A DNA stretch of 64,000 nt, taken from contig NZ_JBHEUZ010000012.1 in the NCBI RefSeq assembly GCF_041925275.1, positions 62,001 to 126,000 of the forward strand, in the 5' to 3' direction. This DNA comes from Parapedobacter pyrenivorans_A (GTDB lineage Bacteria; Bacteroidota; Bacteroidia; Sphingobacteriales; Sphingobacteriaceae). Both the position numbers and the translations under genes were made by a program. Of this stretch, positions 53,565 through 62,807 are shown piece by piece. The first letter of the stretch is position 1. Every line of letters starts with the position of its first letter. A model generated the notes under the pieces. The model saw nothing but the letters and a program-made list of their open reading frames with translations. It did no database searches and was not told the origin of the DNA.

Positions 53565-54524
53565 ATGAAGATAACGATATTGGATGGATACCCATTGAAC
53601 CCCGGCGACCTGAGCTGGGAATACCTTGAAAAATACGGTGATTTGACGGTATACGAACGGACGGCAGTGGCGGATATTGCCCAGCGGGCTGCCGGGGCCA
53701 CGGCTGTATTAACCAACAAGGTACCCCTGGATGCCAGCGTGCTGGCGCAGTTGCCCGACCTAACGTATATCGGTGTGCTGGCTACGGGGTATAATATTAT
53801 CGATATCGCCTATGCTAGGGAACGGGGAATCGTGGTAACCAACGTACCGGGCTACAGTAGCCAATCCGTGGCGCAACTCACGTTTGCTTTACTACTGGAA
53901 TTGTGCCATCATGTACAACGGCATAGTGACCGGGTGAAGGAAGGTAAATGGTCCCAATCGCTTGATTTCAGCTTTTGGGATTATCCGCTAATGGAGCTTT
54001 CTGGGAAGACCCTTGGTATCATTGGCTTCGGCGACATTGGCAAACAGGTGGCTGATATCGCCACGGCGTTCGGCATGCAGGTGGTAGCGCATAGCCGCAC
54101 GGAGACAGACCAATCGCACCGTGCCAACTTCCAGTGGGTGGGGTTGGATGAACTGCTTGGGCGGTCGGATGTAGTGAGCCTGCACTGCCCACTGACACCG
54201 AAGACTCAGGGATTGATAAACATCGATACCTTAGCCAAAATGAAAACCAGTGCCTTCTTGCTGAACACCTCGCGTGGACCATTGGTAGAGGAGGAAAGCC
54301 TGGCGGCTGCACTCAATGCCGGTAAGCTGGCTGGAGCGGGGCTCGATGTGTTGTCCGCGGAGCCACCATGCGCGGATAATCCCTTGTTTACAGCGAAAAA
54401 TTGTTTGGTGACACCTCATATTGCGTGGGCAACGAAAGAGGCCCGGGCACGTTTGATGGGGACCGTGGAGGAAAACCTGAAGGCCTACATGGGAGGCCGG
54501 GCAATCAATGTGGTTAACCCGTAA
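53565..54524 (+). CDS. hprA: D-2-hydroxyacid dehydrogenase, glycerate dehydrogenase type
   Basis: 319 residues. NAD-binding GKTLGIIGFGDIGKQVADIA, catalytic arginine in LLNTSRGPLVEEE, glutamate in DVLSAEPP and histidine in TPHIAWAT. The sequence agrees best with hydroxypyruvate reductases/glycerate dehydrogenases. The glycerate kinase gene starts 3 bases downstream, which supports a hydroxypyruvate-glycerate-phosphoglycerate route. Confidence 0.85.
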   Translation: MKITILDGYPLNPGDLSWEYLEKYGDLTVYERTAVADIAQRAAGATAVLTNKVPLDASVLAQLPDLTYIGVLATGYNIIDIAYARERGIVVTNVPGYSSQSVAQLTFALLLELCHHVQRHSDRVKEGKWSQSLDFSFWDYPLMELSGKTLGIIGFGDIGKQVADIATAFGMQVVAHSRTETDQSHRANFQWVGLDELLGRSDVVSLHCPLTPKTQGLINIDTLAKMKTSAFLLNTSRGPLVEEESLAAALNAGKLAGAGLDVLSAEPPCADNPLFTAKNCLVTPHIAWATKEARARLMGTVEENLKAYMGGRAINVVNP

Positions 54525-54527
54525 ACA

Positions 54528-55673
54528 ATGCATATCCTCATTGCTCCTAATGCCTTTAAACATGCGGTTGATGCTACCGCTGCTGCCGATGCCATACGGC
54601 GCGGACTGCAGGCGAGCCGCTTATCGTGTACCTGTGAATGTTTTCCGATAGGCGATGGAGGCAATGGCACGGGCCGGTTGATCATCGACCGCCTGCAAGG
54701 CGAACTTGTCCGGGTGCCGGTATGCGATCCGTTGGGGAGAACCATCATCGCTACTTTCGGACTTATTGAAGACAGACAGACCGCCCTGATCGAAATGGCC
54801 GATGCCTCCGGATTGCATTTGTTGGAACCGACGGAACTGGACCCCATGCATACCCATTCTTACGGCACCGGTCAGTTGATCAAAGCAGCGTTGGACCGCG
54901 GGGTACGCAAGGTCATTATCGGCATGGGTGGGTCGGCGACCGTAGATGGGGGTAGTGGTATGCTGCGGGCCCTGGGGGCGTGTTTTCTGGACCACGCGGG
55001 AAAAGAGATAACAGACTTGCCAGCGGGCTTGGAGGCGTTGCGCCGGATTGACCTGTCGGGGTTGGATGGACGCCTGCAACAGGTAGGTATCACCGTACTC
55101 TGCGATGTGGAAAACCCGCTATTGGGCGAAATGGGCGCAGCAAGCGTATTCGGTCCGCAGAAAGGGGCATCCACTGCGCAAGTGGTGAAATTGGATGCGC
55201 TATTGGCACATTACGCAGCGGTAATACGGGCGACGACGGGGGCAGCTATTGCTGCGTACCGTTCGGGCGGGGTTGCTGGTGGCGCTAGCGCCGGCCTAGC
55301 CGGTCTATTAGGTGCGGATCTGGTTAATGGAATCGATCATTTCCTCGATTTGACCCAATTCGACGCATCCTTATCGATGAGCAGCTTGGTGATTACGGGT
55401 GAAGGCAGCATCGACAACCAAACGCTGCAGGGCAAGGGCCCCTATGGTGTAGCCCGGAGGGCCAAGCGGAAGGGAATACCCGTTGTTGGCCTAGCGGGTA
55501 ATATACCGATGGAGGTAAGCAGTGGACTTGCCGCTTATTTCGACATGCTGCTGGCCATTGGCAATCGTCCAGCGCCGCTGGGCGATGCCTTGGCAGCCAC
55601 CGCCGACAACCTGACCCGAACGGCCATGCAATTAGGAAACCTGCTTGCGGTTTCATCGGATCATGGATCGTGA
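54528..55673 (+). CDS. glxK: Glycerate kinase (GlxK/GarK family)
   Basis: 381 residues, full length for the type-2 glycerate kinase. N-terminus HILIAPNAFKHAVDATAAAD, then PIGDGGNGTGRLII, IIGMGGSATVDGGSGMLRAL and VITGEGSIDNQTLQGKGPYG, all family blocks. It phosphorylates D-glycerate to 2-phosphoglycerate. Translationally close to hprA (3-base gap), so probably one operon. Confidence 0.93.
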   Translation: MHILIAPNAFKHAVDATAAADAIRRGLQASRLSCTCECFPIGDGGNGTGRLIIDRLQGELVRVPVCDPLGRTIIATFGLIEDRQTALIEMADASGLHLLEPTELDPMHTHSYGTGQLIKAALDRGVRKVIIGMGGSATVDGGSGMLRALGACFLDHAGKEITDLPAGLEALRRIDLSGLDGRLQQVGITVLCDVENPLLGEMGAASVFGPQKGASTAQVVKLDALLAHYAAVIRATTGAAIAAYRSGGVAGGASAGLAGLLGADLVNGIDHFLDLTQFDASLSMSSLVITGEGSIDNQTLQGKGPYGVARRAKRKGIPVVGLAGNIPMEVSSGLAAYFDMLLAIGNRPAPLGDALAATADNLTRTAMQLGNLLAVSSDHGS

Positions 55674-55687
55674 ATCGTTCATCGTCC
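55660..55687. repeat. 7-bp tandem repeat, four imperfect copies
   Basis: ATCATGG, ATCGTGA, ATCGTTC and ATCGTCC run from 55660 to 55687 across the glycerate kinase stop codon. The flanks TCATCGGA (55653-55660) and TCCGATGA (55685-55692) are inverted copies of each other, so the stretch could also fold and terminate transcription. Confidence 0.6.
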
Positions 55688-55714
55688 GATGAGCTAATAT
55701 ACACCGCAAATTTT

Positions 55715-55722
55715 TATGTTTG
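55715..55722 (+). promoter_or_regulatory. -7 element before the metallophosphoesterase gene
   Basis: TATGTTTG matches TAnnTTTG and lies 44 bases before the ATG at 55767. No convincing -33 element. Confidence 0.4.
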
Positions 55723-55766
55723 TAGGAATAACCCATTAACGGTACTAATTAAAGATACTAAAGACG

Positions 55767-56846
55767 ATGAAAAACCAATTTTTCTTTCTGTTTACTTGCT
55801 GTGTTTGTTTTTTTGCGATGGGCAGCCGGGCCCAGGAAGCAACGTACGAGCCGCCGAAATTGAGCGATTCGGCTTCTTGGTCGTTGGTATTACTGCCCGA
55901 TCCGCAAAGTTATGTGAAGTTCGAGCGCAATCAGGGTGTCCTGGAACTGATGACCGGCTGGATCAGCGAGCAAATCGAACCACTGAATATAGGGATGGTA
56001 CTCTGTACGGGTGACTTGGTGGAGCATAACGACTGGCTGAACCCGAACGGTACGCAAGCCAACCAACCAGGTAAGCAACAATGGCAGGCTGTGGCGCGGG
56101 CTTTCGGCCGCCTGGACGGCAAAGTTCCCTATGTAGCGGCTACCGGCAATCACGATTATGGTGTGAAAAGTATTGAATATCGCCGGACAAATTATAATCA
56201 GTATTTCCCGGTGGATAAAAATCCACAATCGCAGAAATTGCTGCGTGACGTAGGTATTGATAACGATGGCTACCCGTCGCTGACGAATGCAACGTATGAA
56301 TTTACGTCTCCGCACGGTCGGCAATTCTTGGTGATGGTGCTTGAGTTTGCGCCGCGCGACACGGTGCTCCGCTGGGCGTTTGAAACCGTTAATCAAGAGC
56401 GCTATGCCAACCACACCGTTATCTTGCTTACCCACTCGTACCTCAATTCGGCGAGTGAGCACATCGTCAAAGAAGGCTATCCCATTACGGATGGCAACTA
56501 CGGTGCTGCGGTATGGGAAAAGCTCGTGAAGCCCTCGAAAAATATTCAACTCGTATTCAGCGGCCATATCGGTAAGCCCGACGATATATTAGGTCATATC
56601 GGTTTCCGCACGGATACCAATGCCGGGGGGAAAACAGTCCAACAGATGGTCTTTAATGCCCAGGCGTTAGGTGGTGGTTGGCATGGCAATGGGGGCGATG
56701 GATGGCTGCGCTACTTGGAGTTTCTGCCTGATGGTAAGACGGTGAACGTAAAGACGTTTTCGCCGTTGTTTGCGATATCACCGGCCACACGGCATCTCGC
56801 ATGGCGCACGGCTGGCTACGATGAGTTTTCGTTTACACTGGATTGA
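55767..56846 (+). CDS. Exported metallophosphoesterase
   Basis: 359 residues with a signal peptide (FFLFTCCVCFFAMGSRAQ). Calcineurin-like metal motifs in order: DPQ in LLPDPQSYVKF, GDLVEHND, GNHDYG, LTHSYL and SGHIG. It hydrolyses phosphate esters in the periplasm or at the surface; the substrate is not evident. Single gene, convergent with acsA. Confidence 0.9.
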   Translation: MKNQFFFLFTCCVCFFAMGSRAQEATYEPPKLSDSASWSLVLLPDPQSYVKFERNQGVLELMTGWISEQIEPLNIGMVLCTGDLVEHNDWLNPNGTQANQPGKQQWQAVARAFGRLDGKVPYVAATGNHDYGVKSIEYRRTNYNQYFPVDKNPQSQKLLRDVGIDNDGYPSLTNATYEFTSPHGRQFLVMVLEFAPRDTVLRWAFETVNQERYANHTVILLTHSYLNSASEHIVKEGYPITDGNYGAAVWEKLVKPSKNIQLVFSGHIGKPDDILGHIGFRTDTNAGGKTVQQMVFNAQALGGGWHGNGGDGWLRYLEFLPDGKTVNVKTFSPLFAISPATRHLAWRTAGYDEFSFTLD

Positions 56847-56850
56847 TGGT

Positions 56851-56941
56851 ATTGGAACACGGATGACGCGGATTCAACAGATGCACTGATTCTTTGCCAG
56901 ACTGGCGACGATCCGCCAAATCAGTGTCATCCGTGTTCAAT
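56851..56941. repeat. Imperfect long inverted repeat between convergent genes
   Basis: The outer arm 56851-56867 (GAACACGGATGAC) pairs with 56925-56941 (GTCATCCGTGTTC) with one extra G. An inner pair is CACTGATT (56884-56891) and AATCAGTG (56919-56926), and GCCAG/CTGGC (56896-56905) is at the tip. It resembles dispersed intergenic palindromes of Bacteroidota and may terminate both genes. Confidence 0.65.
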
Positions 56942-56945
56942 ACTT

Positions 56946-58865
56946 TTAATTCCTCAACTTCTCCGCACCTTCCTTGATTTCTTCTACTACGGCGGGGTCT
57001 AGCAGTGTGGTGATATCACCCAAATTGGACGTGTCGCCCTCCGCTATTTTCCGGAGGATGCGCCGCATGATTTTACCCGAACGGGTCTTTGGCAGACCAC
57101 TGACAAACTGGATTTTATCGGGCTTGGCTATGGCACCGATGATACGGCTTACCGTTTGGTTGATATCCTGCCGGGTAAGGTTTTCATCTACGTGATGCCC
57201 AGAGGCGATGACGTATGCATAGATACCTTGCCCTTTGACCGGATGCGGATAACCCACGATAGCCGACTCGACCACATCGCTGTGCATGTTGATGGCATTT
57301 TCCAGCTCTGCCGTGCCGATGCGGTGGCCCGATACGTTCAGTACATCATCCACGCGCCCGGTGATGCGGTAGTAGCCATCTTCGTTGCGCAGACATCCAT
57401 CGCCCGTGAAATACATGTTCTCATATGCCGAAAAATAGGTCTGCCGGCAGCGTTCGTGGTCGCCGTAGGTAGTACGGATCATGCCGGGCCACGGGAACTT
57501 GATGCACAAGTTGCCGCTCACACCGTTGCCTTGTAGCTCTTTGCCGTTTTCATCTACAAGAACCGGCTGGATACCCGGGAGAGGTAGCATGGCAAAACTT
57601 GGGATAGTGGGGGTGACGCCCGCAATGGGCGAGATGAGGATGCCGCCATTCTCCGTTTGCCACCACGTGTCTACGATGGGTGCCCCCCCCTTCCCGATTT
57701 TTTCGTTGTACCAATTCCACGCTTCCTCGTTGATGGGTTCGCCCACACTGCCAAGTTTACGGATACTGCTGAGGTCTTTCCCATCCACATACTCATCGCC
57801 CGCAGCCATCAGCGAACGGATGGCAGTGGGTGCCGTATATAGAATGTTTACTTGATGTTTCTCCACGATATCCCAAAAACGCCCCGCGTCAGGCCAGGTA
57901 GGTATGCCTTCGAACATCAACGAGGTAGCCCCTTGCGACAGCGGACCATAAATGATGTATGAGTGTCCCGTAATCCAACCGATATCGGCGGTACAAAAAT
58001 AGACTTCATCGGGCTGGTATTGGAATACATTGGAAAACGTATAGCCGGTATACACCATGTACCCCCCGCAGGTGTGCACCACACCTTTGGGTTTGCCTGT
58101 AGAGCCGGATGTGTAGAGGATAAACAACATGTCTTCGGCGTCCATCTCTTCGGCGGGGTAAGTGGGGTTGCCCTGGGTTTCTACTTTGGTGATTTCATCC
58201 TCCCACCACACATCGCGCCCCTTGATCATCGAAACCGGTGTTCGGGTGCGCGTTAGCACGATCACACGGTCCACGGATTTACATTGCACCAACGCGTCAT
58301 CTACGATGTTCTTAAGTTCGATGGTCTTTGTGCCGCGGAACCCGCCGTCAGAAGTGATGACCAGTTTGCAACCGGTGTCGTTGATACGGTCGGCGATGGA
58401 CTGCGCTGAAAAGCCACCAAACACAACCGAATGGATAGCACCGATACGGGCACATGCCAATACGGCGATGACCAGTTCCGGCACCATTGGCAGGTAAATG
58501 CATACCCGATCGCCTTTCCGTACACCGTTATTTTTCAGCACGTTGGAAAACTGCTCCACTTTCTCAAGTAGCTGTTTGTAGGTTAACACGCGGTGTGCTT
58601 CATTGGGGTCATTGGGTTCCCAAACAATCGCTGGCTTATCTCCTGATTTATAGATATGCCGATCCAGGCAGTTTTCTGTGATATTGAGCTTTGCGCCCTC
58701 AAACCATTTTATGTTGGGTTCCTTGAAATTCCAGTTTAGTACGTTATTCCACTTACGCCGCCAATAAAAGTGCTCGGCGATCCCCGCCCAGAATCCGTCA
58801 GGGTTTTCTACACTGTTTTGGTAAACCCGTTGGTATTCATCAAATGATTTGATTTGTAAATCCAT
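56946..58865 (-). CDS. acsA: Acetyl-CoA synthetase (acetate-CoA ligase)
   Basis: 639 residues, full length. Motifs: YTSGSTGKPKG (P-loop), WWQTENGG (A5), YYRITGRVDDVLNVSGHRI (hinge) and the C-terminal PKTRSGKIMRR lysine, the site normally controlled by acetylation. It makes acetyl-CoA from acetate, CoA and ATP in the cytoplasm. Single gene, divergent from the UbiA-like gene. Confidence 0.95.
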   Translation of the reverse strand: MDLQIKSFDEYQRVYQNSVENPDGFWAGIAEHFYWRRKWNNVLNWNFKEPNIKWFEGAKLNITENCLDRHIYKSGDKPAIVWEPNDPNEAHRVLTYKQLLEKVEQFSNVLKNNGVRKGDRVCIYLPMVPELVIAVLACARIGAIHSVVFGGFSAQSIADRINDTGCKLVITSDGGFRGTKTIELKNIVDDALVQCKSVDRVIVLTRTRTPVSMIKGRDVWWEDEITKVETQGNPTYPAEEMDAEDMLFILYTSGSTGKPKGVVHTCGGYMVYTGYTFSNVFQYQPDEVYFCTADIGWITGHSYIIYGPLSQGATSLMFEGIPTWPDAGRFWDIVEKHQVNILYTAPTAIRSLMAAGDEYVDGKDLSSIRKLGSVGEPINEEAWNWYNEKIGKGGAPIVDTWWQTENGGILISPIAGVTPTIPSFAMLPLPGIQPVLVDENGKELQGNGVSGNLCIKFPWPGMIRTTYGDHERCRQTYFSAYENMYFTGDGCLRNEDGYYRITGRVDDVLNVSGHRIGTAELENAINMHSDVVESAIVGYPHPVKGQGIYAYVIASGHHVDENLTRQDINQTVSRIIGAIAKPDKIQFVSGLPKTRSGKIMRRILRKIAEGDTSNLGDITTLLDPAVVEEIKEGAEKLRN

Positions 58866-58973
58866 ATTTAGTTTAACTTTTTTGTGTTACTTTGTCGAAC
58901 AATAAATCGGCCTATTTGGTCTTTAGAATGCGCTAATTTACATACTTTTTGCAGAAAAGCGAATTTTCTACGC

Positions 58974-59849
58974 GTGCTACCGAATTACACCCGAAGGTTT
59001 CTGGATATGTTGCTCTTCAGCAATGTATTTATTGCTTGTTGTGCTGTAGCGCAGGGAGGTATCACCTATCTCTTGCTTGCGCTGCCCGTTGACTACACCG
59101 TATTGACTATCCTCGGGTGCGCAACACTTGCGTTGTATAACTTCAGTATGATTTTGGCCAGGCCGCAACGTCCGGAAACCTCCCCTTTCCGGCGGGTACG
59201 GTGGGTATTCAGGCATGAACGGTCGCTTTGGATTTGGACTGGCCTGGCACTGGTCATCGCGTTGGTGCTCGGTTTGCGACTTCATATGCCGTCGTTTGTA
59301 TTGTTGGGAGTGATGGGGGCCATGGGACTGGCGTATAATCTGCCCATCGTGCGGGTGGCCGGTGAACAACGACGGGCGGGACTGCGGCAGATTACTGGAT
59401 TAAAGTTGTTCTACATTGGCCTGGTGTGGGTGATGAGTAGCGTGTTGCTCCCGGTGGCGGAAGCATATCACGATGATATCACTATTTTATGGCCGCATGT
59501 ATGGCAGCTGATGGCATGGGTGTTCCTTTTCGTGGTGGCCATTACCATCCCGTTTGATATCCGCGATATTTATCAGGATCGGTACTACGGACTGAAAACC
59601 ATCCCGGTGCTGTTCGGCGAACGGAAGGCGCTGGTACTTTCTACGGCATTGCTGGTGGTGCAGATGGGGTGGGTGTGGTTTAGCGACTACCCATTGGACG
59701 TTCGATTGGCCCTGGTTATTGCAACGGCCGCGTGCCTATTCCTTATTTTGTCTCCCCCGATCAAAAAGAACGAGTACTACTATTTTTTGTTTCTGGACGG
59801 TACCATGCTCCTGCAATTCGTGGCGGTGTGGCTGGTATTACGTGGCTGA
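58974..59849 (+). CDS. UbiA-like membrane protein, first Asp-rich motif missing
   Basis: About 291 residues from a GTG at 58974; the frame is open to 58884 and an ATG at 59007 is also possible. Eight or nine helices in the UbiA prenyltransferase pattern. The second Asp-rich motif is recognisable as FDIRDIYQD. The first (NDxxD) is not: the place reads YNFSMILARPQRPE. It may not be a standard prenyltransferase. It ends in a 12-base convergent overlap with the next gene. Confidence 0.65.
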   Translation: MLPNYTRRFLDMLLFSNVFIACCAVAQGGITYLLLALPVDYTVLTILGCATLALYNFSMILARPQRPETSPFRRVRWVFRHERSLWIWTGLALVIALVLGLRLHMPSFVLLGVMGAMGLAYNLPIVRVAGEQRRAGLRQITGLKLFYIGLVWVMSSVLLPVAEAYHDDITILWPHVWQLMAWVFLFVVAITIPFDIRDIYQDRYYGLKTIPVLFGERKALVLSTALLVVQMGWVWFSDYPLDVRLALVIATAACLFLILSPPIKKNEYYYFLFLDGTMLLQFVAVWLVLRG

Positions 59850-60794
59850 CGCTTCCGCTGCTAGGTGGGCGATTATTTTTTCAACCAATACATCGGCTAT
59901 TTTAAAATAACTCTCCACACTCCAACCTGCTACATGGGGGCTTAATGCCACCCGCTCGTGTGCCATGAGGGGTTCGAACCACGATTGCTCTGCCAGCACC
60001 GGGAATTTCTCGATGGGTAGCACATCGAACGCTGCGCCCAATACCCGACCTTCATCAAGGGCCGCTAACAGGGCAGGAATCTGTACGATTTCGCCCCGGG
60101 CACCATTCAGGAAGAAGATGGGTTTATGGAAACGCGCCAGGTAGGCGGCATCAACCATTCCGCGCGAGTCCGCTGTAAGTGGAATATGCAGACTGACCAC
60201 ATCGGCTTGTTGTACCACTTCCTCCATGGTTGCCTCCGTGGCGTATTCATCGCTGAACCCGGTCTTGTATTTGTCGTACGCAATCACCTTCACGTCGAAG
60301 CCCGCCAGCTTTCGGGCCATGGCGCCCCCGTTATTGCCGTAGCCGATGAGGGCCACGGTGCGCCCCGCCAGTTCCAGTCCGCGGTTTGCTTCGCGCAGCC
60401 ATAGGCCGTTTCTGATTTCTGCATTGCCACGGTAGAGGTTATTCATCAATCCCAACAGCATGCCTACCATGTGCTCACCTACGGCATTGCGGTTACCCTC
60501 GGGTGCATTGAGGAGCGCGATGCCTTTTTTCGTCGCATGTGCCTCGTCGATGTTATCCATACCTGCACCACCCCGCGCAATGAAGGTAAGCTGGGGAGCC
60601 GCATCCATGAATGCAGCATCTACTTTAAACTTGGAACGGATAACCAACCCGTTGTATCGGGGGATGATTTGTAGGGCCTCCTCTTTGCCGATGGATGGTA
60701 GGTAATCAAAAGCAATGTTTTTTGCGGTGAGTTTTTCTGCGAAAACAGGGTGGATATCATCCACGATCAGCAACCGGGCAGGAAGTTTTGTCAT
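59838..60794 (-). CDS. SerA-like D-2-hydroxyacid dehydrogenase
   Basis: 318 residues. ARGGAGMDNIDEAHATKKGI, NAD loop VALIGYGNNGGAMARKL, arginine in FLNGARGEIVQ, glutamate in DVLPIEKFP and histidine in LSPHVAGWS. Like 3-phosphoglycerate dehydrogenase without the regulatory ACT domain. It could feed serine, or act in vitamin B6 synthesis as an erythronate-phosphate dehydrogenase-like enzyme; not decided. ksgA follows with a 4-base overlap. Confidence 0.83.
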   Translation of the reverse strand: MTKLPARLLIVDDIHPVFAEKLTAKNIAFDYLPSIGKEEALQIIPRYNGLVIRSKFKVDAAFMDAAPQLTFIARGGAGMDNIDEAHATKKGIALLNAPEGNRNAVGEHMVGMLLGLMNNLYRGNAEIRNGLWLREANRGLELAGRTVALIGYGNNGGAMARKLAGFDVKVIAYDKYKTGFSDEYATEATMEEVVQQADVVSLHIPLTADSRGMVDAAYLARFHKPIFFLNGARGEIVQIPALLAALDEGRVLGAAFDVLPIEKFPVLAEQSWFEPLMAHERVALSPHVAGWSVESYFKIADVLVEKIIAHLAAEASAT

Positions 60795-61570
60795 ATTTGT
60801 TGAGCAATATGGTTGGTTAATGATATAAAATCAGCGACGGCGAGCCGCTCTGCCCGCAGGTCGTAAAACGGGTTTTCGCCCATTTTATCTTTTGGGATAA
60901 CACCCGACAGCGCATTCCGAAGGGTTTTGCGCCGCTGGTTAAAAGCGGCTTTCACTATACGCCAAAACAGCTTTTCATCGCAACCCAGCGTTTGTGCCTG
61001 CTTGCGGGTAAGGCGGATAACCCCGGAAAGCACCTTTGGCGGTGGCACGAATGCACCTGCTTTCACTGTAAAGAGGTATTCGACGTCGTAATAGGCCTGT
61101 ATCAACACGCTGAGGATACCGTATTCCTTTCCGCCCGGGCGGGCAGCGCAACGTTCGGCCACTTCTTTCTGAAACATGCCCACTACTTCAACTGCACGGT
61201 GGCGTTCTTCCAATACCTTGAACAGGATCTGCGAGGAGATGTTATAAGGGAAATTTCCGATAATGGCTAATTTATCGGTAAAGAAAGCATCGAAATCCAT
61301 GGTCAGGAAATCGCCGTGGATAAGCCGGTCACCAAGTGCGGGGTACCGATCATGTAAAAACTGAACGGACTCGCTATCAACATCGATGAGTAGGGTCCGG
61401 TAATTTTTTTCTTGCAATAGCAGGTCAGACAGGATGCCCATGCCGGGGCCCACCTCCAATACGGTTTCATAGCCCAGTTGGGGCCGCAGGGCTGCAACAA
61501 TCTTTGCAGCGGTCTGTTTATCCGTTAAGAAATGTTGCCCCAGGTGTTTTTTTGCGCGGACGCTACTCAT
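60791..61570 (-). CDS. ksgA: 16S rRNA dimethyladenosine transferase KsgA (RsmA)
   Basis: 259 residues. KKHLGQHFLTDKQTAAKIV at the start, SAM motif VLEVGPGMGILSDLLL and the catalytic IIGNFPYNISSQILFK block. It dimethylates two adjacent adenines near the 3' end of 16S rRNA during small-subunit assembly. Complete and ordinary. In many genomes ksgA neighbours pdxA, as here. Confidence 0.95.
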   Translation of the reverse strand: MSSVRAKKHLGQHFLTDKQTAAKIVAALRPQLGYETVLEVGPGMGILSDLLLQEKNYRTLLIDVDSESVQFLHDRYPALGDRLIHGDFLTMDFDAFFTDKLAIIGNFPYNISSQILFKVLEERHRAVEVVGMFQKEVAERCAARPGGKEYGILSVLIQAYYDVEYLFTVKAGAFVPPPKVLSGVIRLTRKQAQTLGCDEKLFWRIVKAAFNQRRKTLRNALSGVIPKDKMGENPFYDLRAERLAVADFISLTNHIAQQI

Positions 61571-61598
61571 GGATGTGTTGGATTTGCTGTGAGCCGAG

Positions 61599-61606
61599 CA
61601 AAAGTA
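61599..61606 (-). promoter_or_regulatory. -7 element of the ksgA promoter
   Basis: The minus strand reads TACTTTTG, exact TAnnTTTG, 28 bases before the ksgA ATG. No clear -33. Confidence 0.4.
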
Positions 61607-61646
61607 ACCTTTTTTTGTAACTTTACGGATTGCACCCTAAAATTCC

Positions 61647-61654
61647 TACTTTTG
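61647..61654 (+). promoter_or_regulatory. -7 element of the pdxA promoter
   Basis: TACTTTTG on the + strand, exact TAnnTTTG, 31 bases before the ATG at 61686. No clear -33. Confidence 0.4.
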
Positions 61655-61685
61655 GGGCTTTTGGTAGCCAAAGAACACATTGGAT

Positions 61686-62741
61686 ATGAGTGATAAACTG
61701 AAAATAGGGATATCGATCGGCGACATAAATGGCATCGGACTCGAAGTAATTATTAAGACATTGATAGACAGCCGGGTACTTGAGTATTTCACGCCGGTTG
61801 TTTACGGAAGCACGAAAGTTGCCTCGTTCCATCGTAAGGCACTGGGGATTAATGATTTTAGTTTCAATGTGATCAATGAGGCGCAGCAAGCCCATCCAAA
61901 GCGGGCCAACATGATCAATTGCTGGCAGGAGGACGTAAAGATTACCCTGGGCGAGGAAAACGAGATTGGGGGTAAATATGCGTTCCTCTCGTTAAAACGG
62001 GCGGTTGATGATTTGGTGAAAGGCGAAATCGACGCACTGGTTACCGCACCGATCAACAAACACAATATACAGCGGGAGGAATTTGGTTTCCCAGGTCATA
62101 CCGAGTATCTCCAAGCAAGGACGGAAAGCAGCGATGCCCTCATGTTTATGATTAGCGAGGAACTACGCGTTGGAGTGGTCACCGGCCACATTCCGGTGAG
62201 AGATATCGCGGCGAATATTTCGACAGAAGCCATTGTGTCAAAGTTAGCATTGATGGATGCAAGCCTTAAACGCGACTTCTGGATCCGGAAGCCGAAAATA
62301 GCGGTACTAGGGCTAAACCCACATGCTGGCGACAACGGATTAATCGGCACGGAAGACGAAGAAATTATCACGCCCGCTATCGAACAGGCGAAATCAAGGG
62401 GGGTATTTTGTTTTGGTCCGTATCCCGCGGACGGTTTCTTTGCCTCGGAGACCTACAAGAAATTTGATGCCGTGTTGGCGATGTACCACGATCAGGGCTT
62501 GATACCGTTTAAGCATATTGCCGCGCGCAGCGGCGTTAACTTCACAGCCGGACTTCCGGTGGTACGTACCTCGCCCGATCATGGCACGGGTTATGATATC
62601 GCCGGCAAAAATGTGGCATCGGAAATGTCGTTTAGTGAAGCCTTGTTCGCTGCGGTCCATATCGTGGCCCGTAGGCGGGAGCAAGATGTGCTGCTATCAA
62701 ATCCGTTGGCCGCTAGGCGCTTGTCGCGCGACCGGGACTAA
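61686..62741 (+). CDS. pdxA: 4-hydroxythreonine-4-phosphate dehydrogenase PdxA
   Basis: 351 residues from ATG 61686; the TTG at 61680 adds only two residues. It begins KIGISIGDINGIGLEVIIKT, where the usual GDPAGIGPE is altered as often seen in Bacteroidota. Metal-binding histidines are in FGFPGHTEYLQ, and MYHDQGLIPFKHI and the C-terminal RTSPDHGTGYDIAG are conserved. It supplies 3-amino-2-oxopropyl phosphate for PdxJ. Confidence 0.95.
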   Translation: MSDKLKIGISIGDINGIGLEVIIKTLIDSRVLEYFTPVVYGSTKVASFHRKALGINDFSFNVINEAQQAHPKRANMINCWQEDVKITLGEENEIGGKYAFLSLKRAVDDLVKGEIDALVTAPINKHNIQREEFGFPGHTEYLQARTESSDALMFMISEELRVGVVTGHIPVRDIAANISTEAIVSKLALMDASLKRDFWIRKPKIAVLGLNPHAGDNGLIGTEDEEIITPAIEQAKSRGVFCFGPYPADGFFASETYKKFDAVLAMYHDQGLIPFKHIAARSGVNFTAGLPVVRTSPDHGTGYDIAGKNVASEMSFSEALFAAVHIVARRREQDVLLSNPLAARRLSRDRD

Positions 62742-62778
62742 ACCCGCCGTGAGGGCGCTGTATTACCCGACGATTATG

Positions 62779-62786
62779 TATTTTTG
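62779..62786 (+). promoter_or_regulatory. -7 element before the nucleotidyltransferase gene
   Basis: TATTTTTG, exact TAnnTTTG, 22 bases before the ATG at 62808. No clear -33. Confidence 0.4.
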
Positions 62787-62807
62787 CGGTCAAAATACGA
62801 ATTGCTG

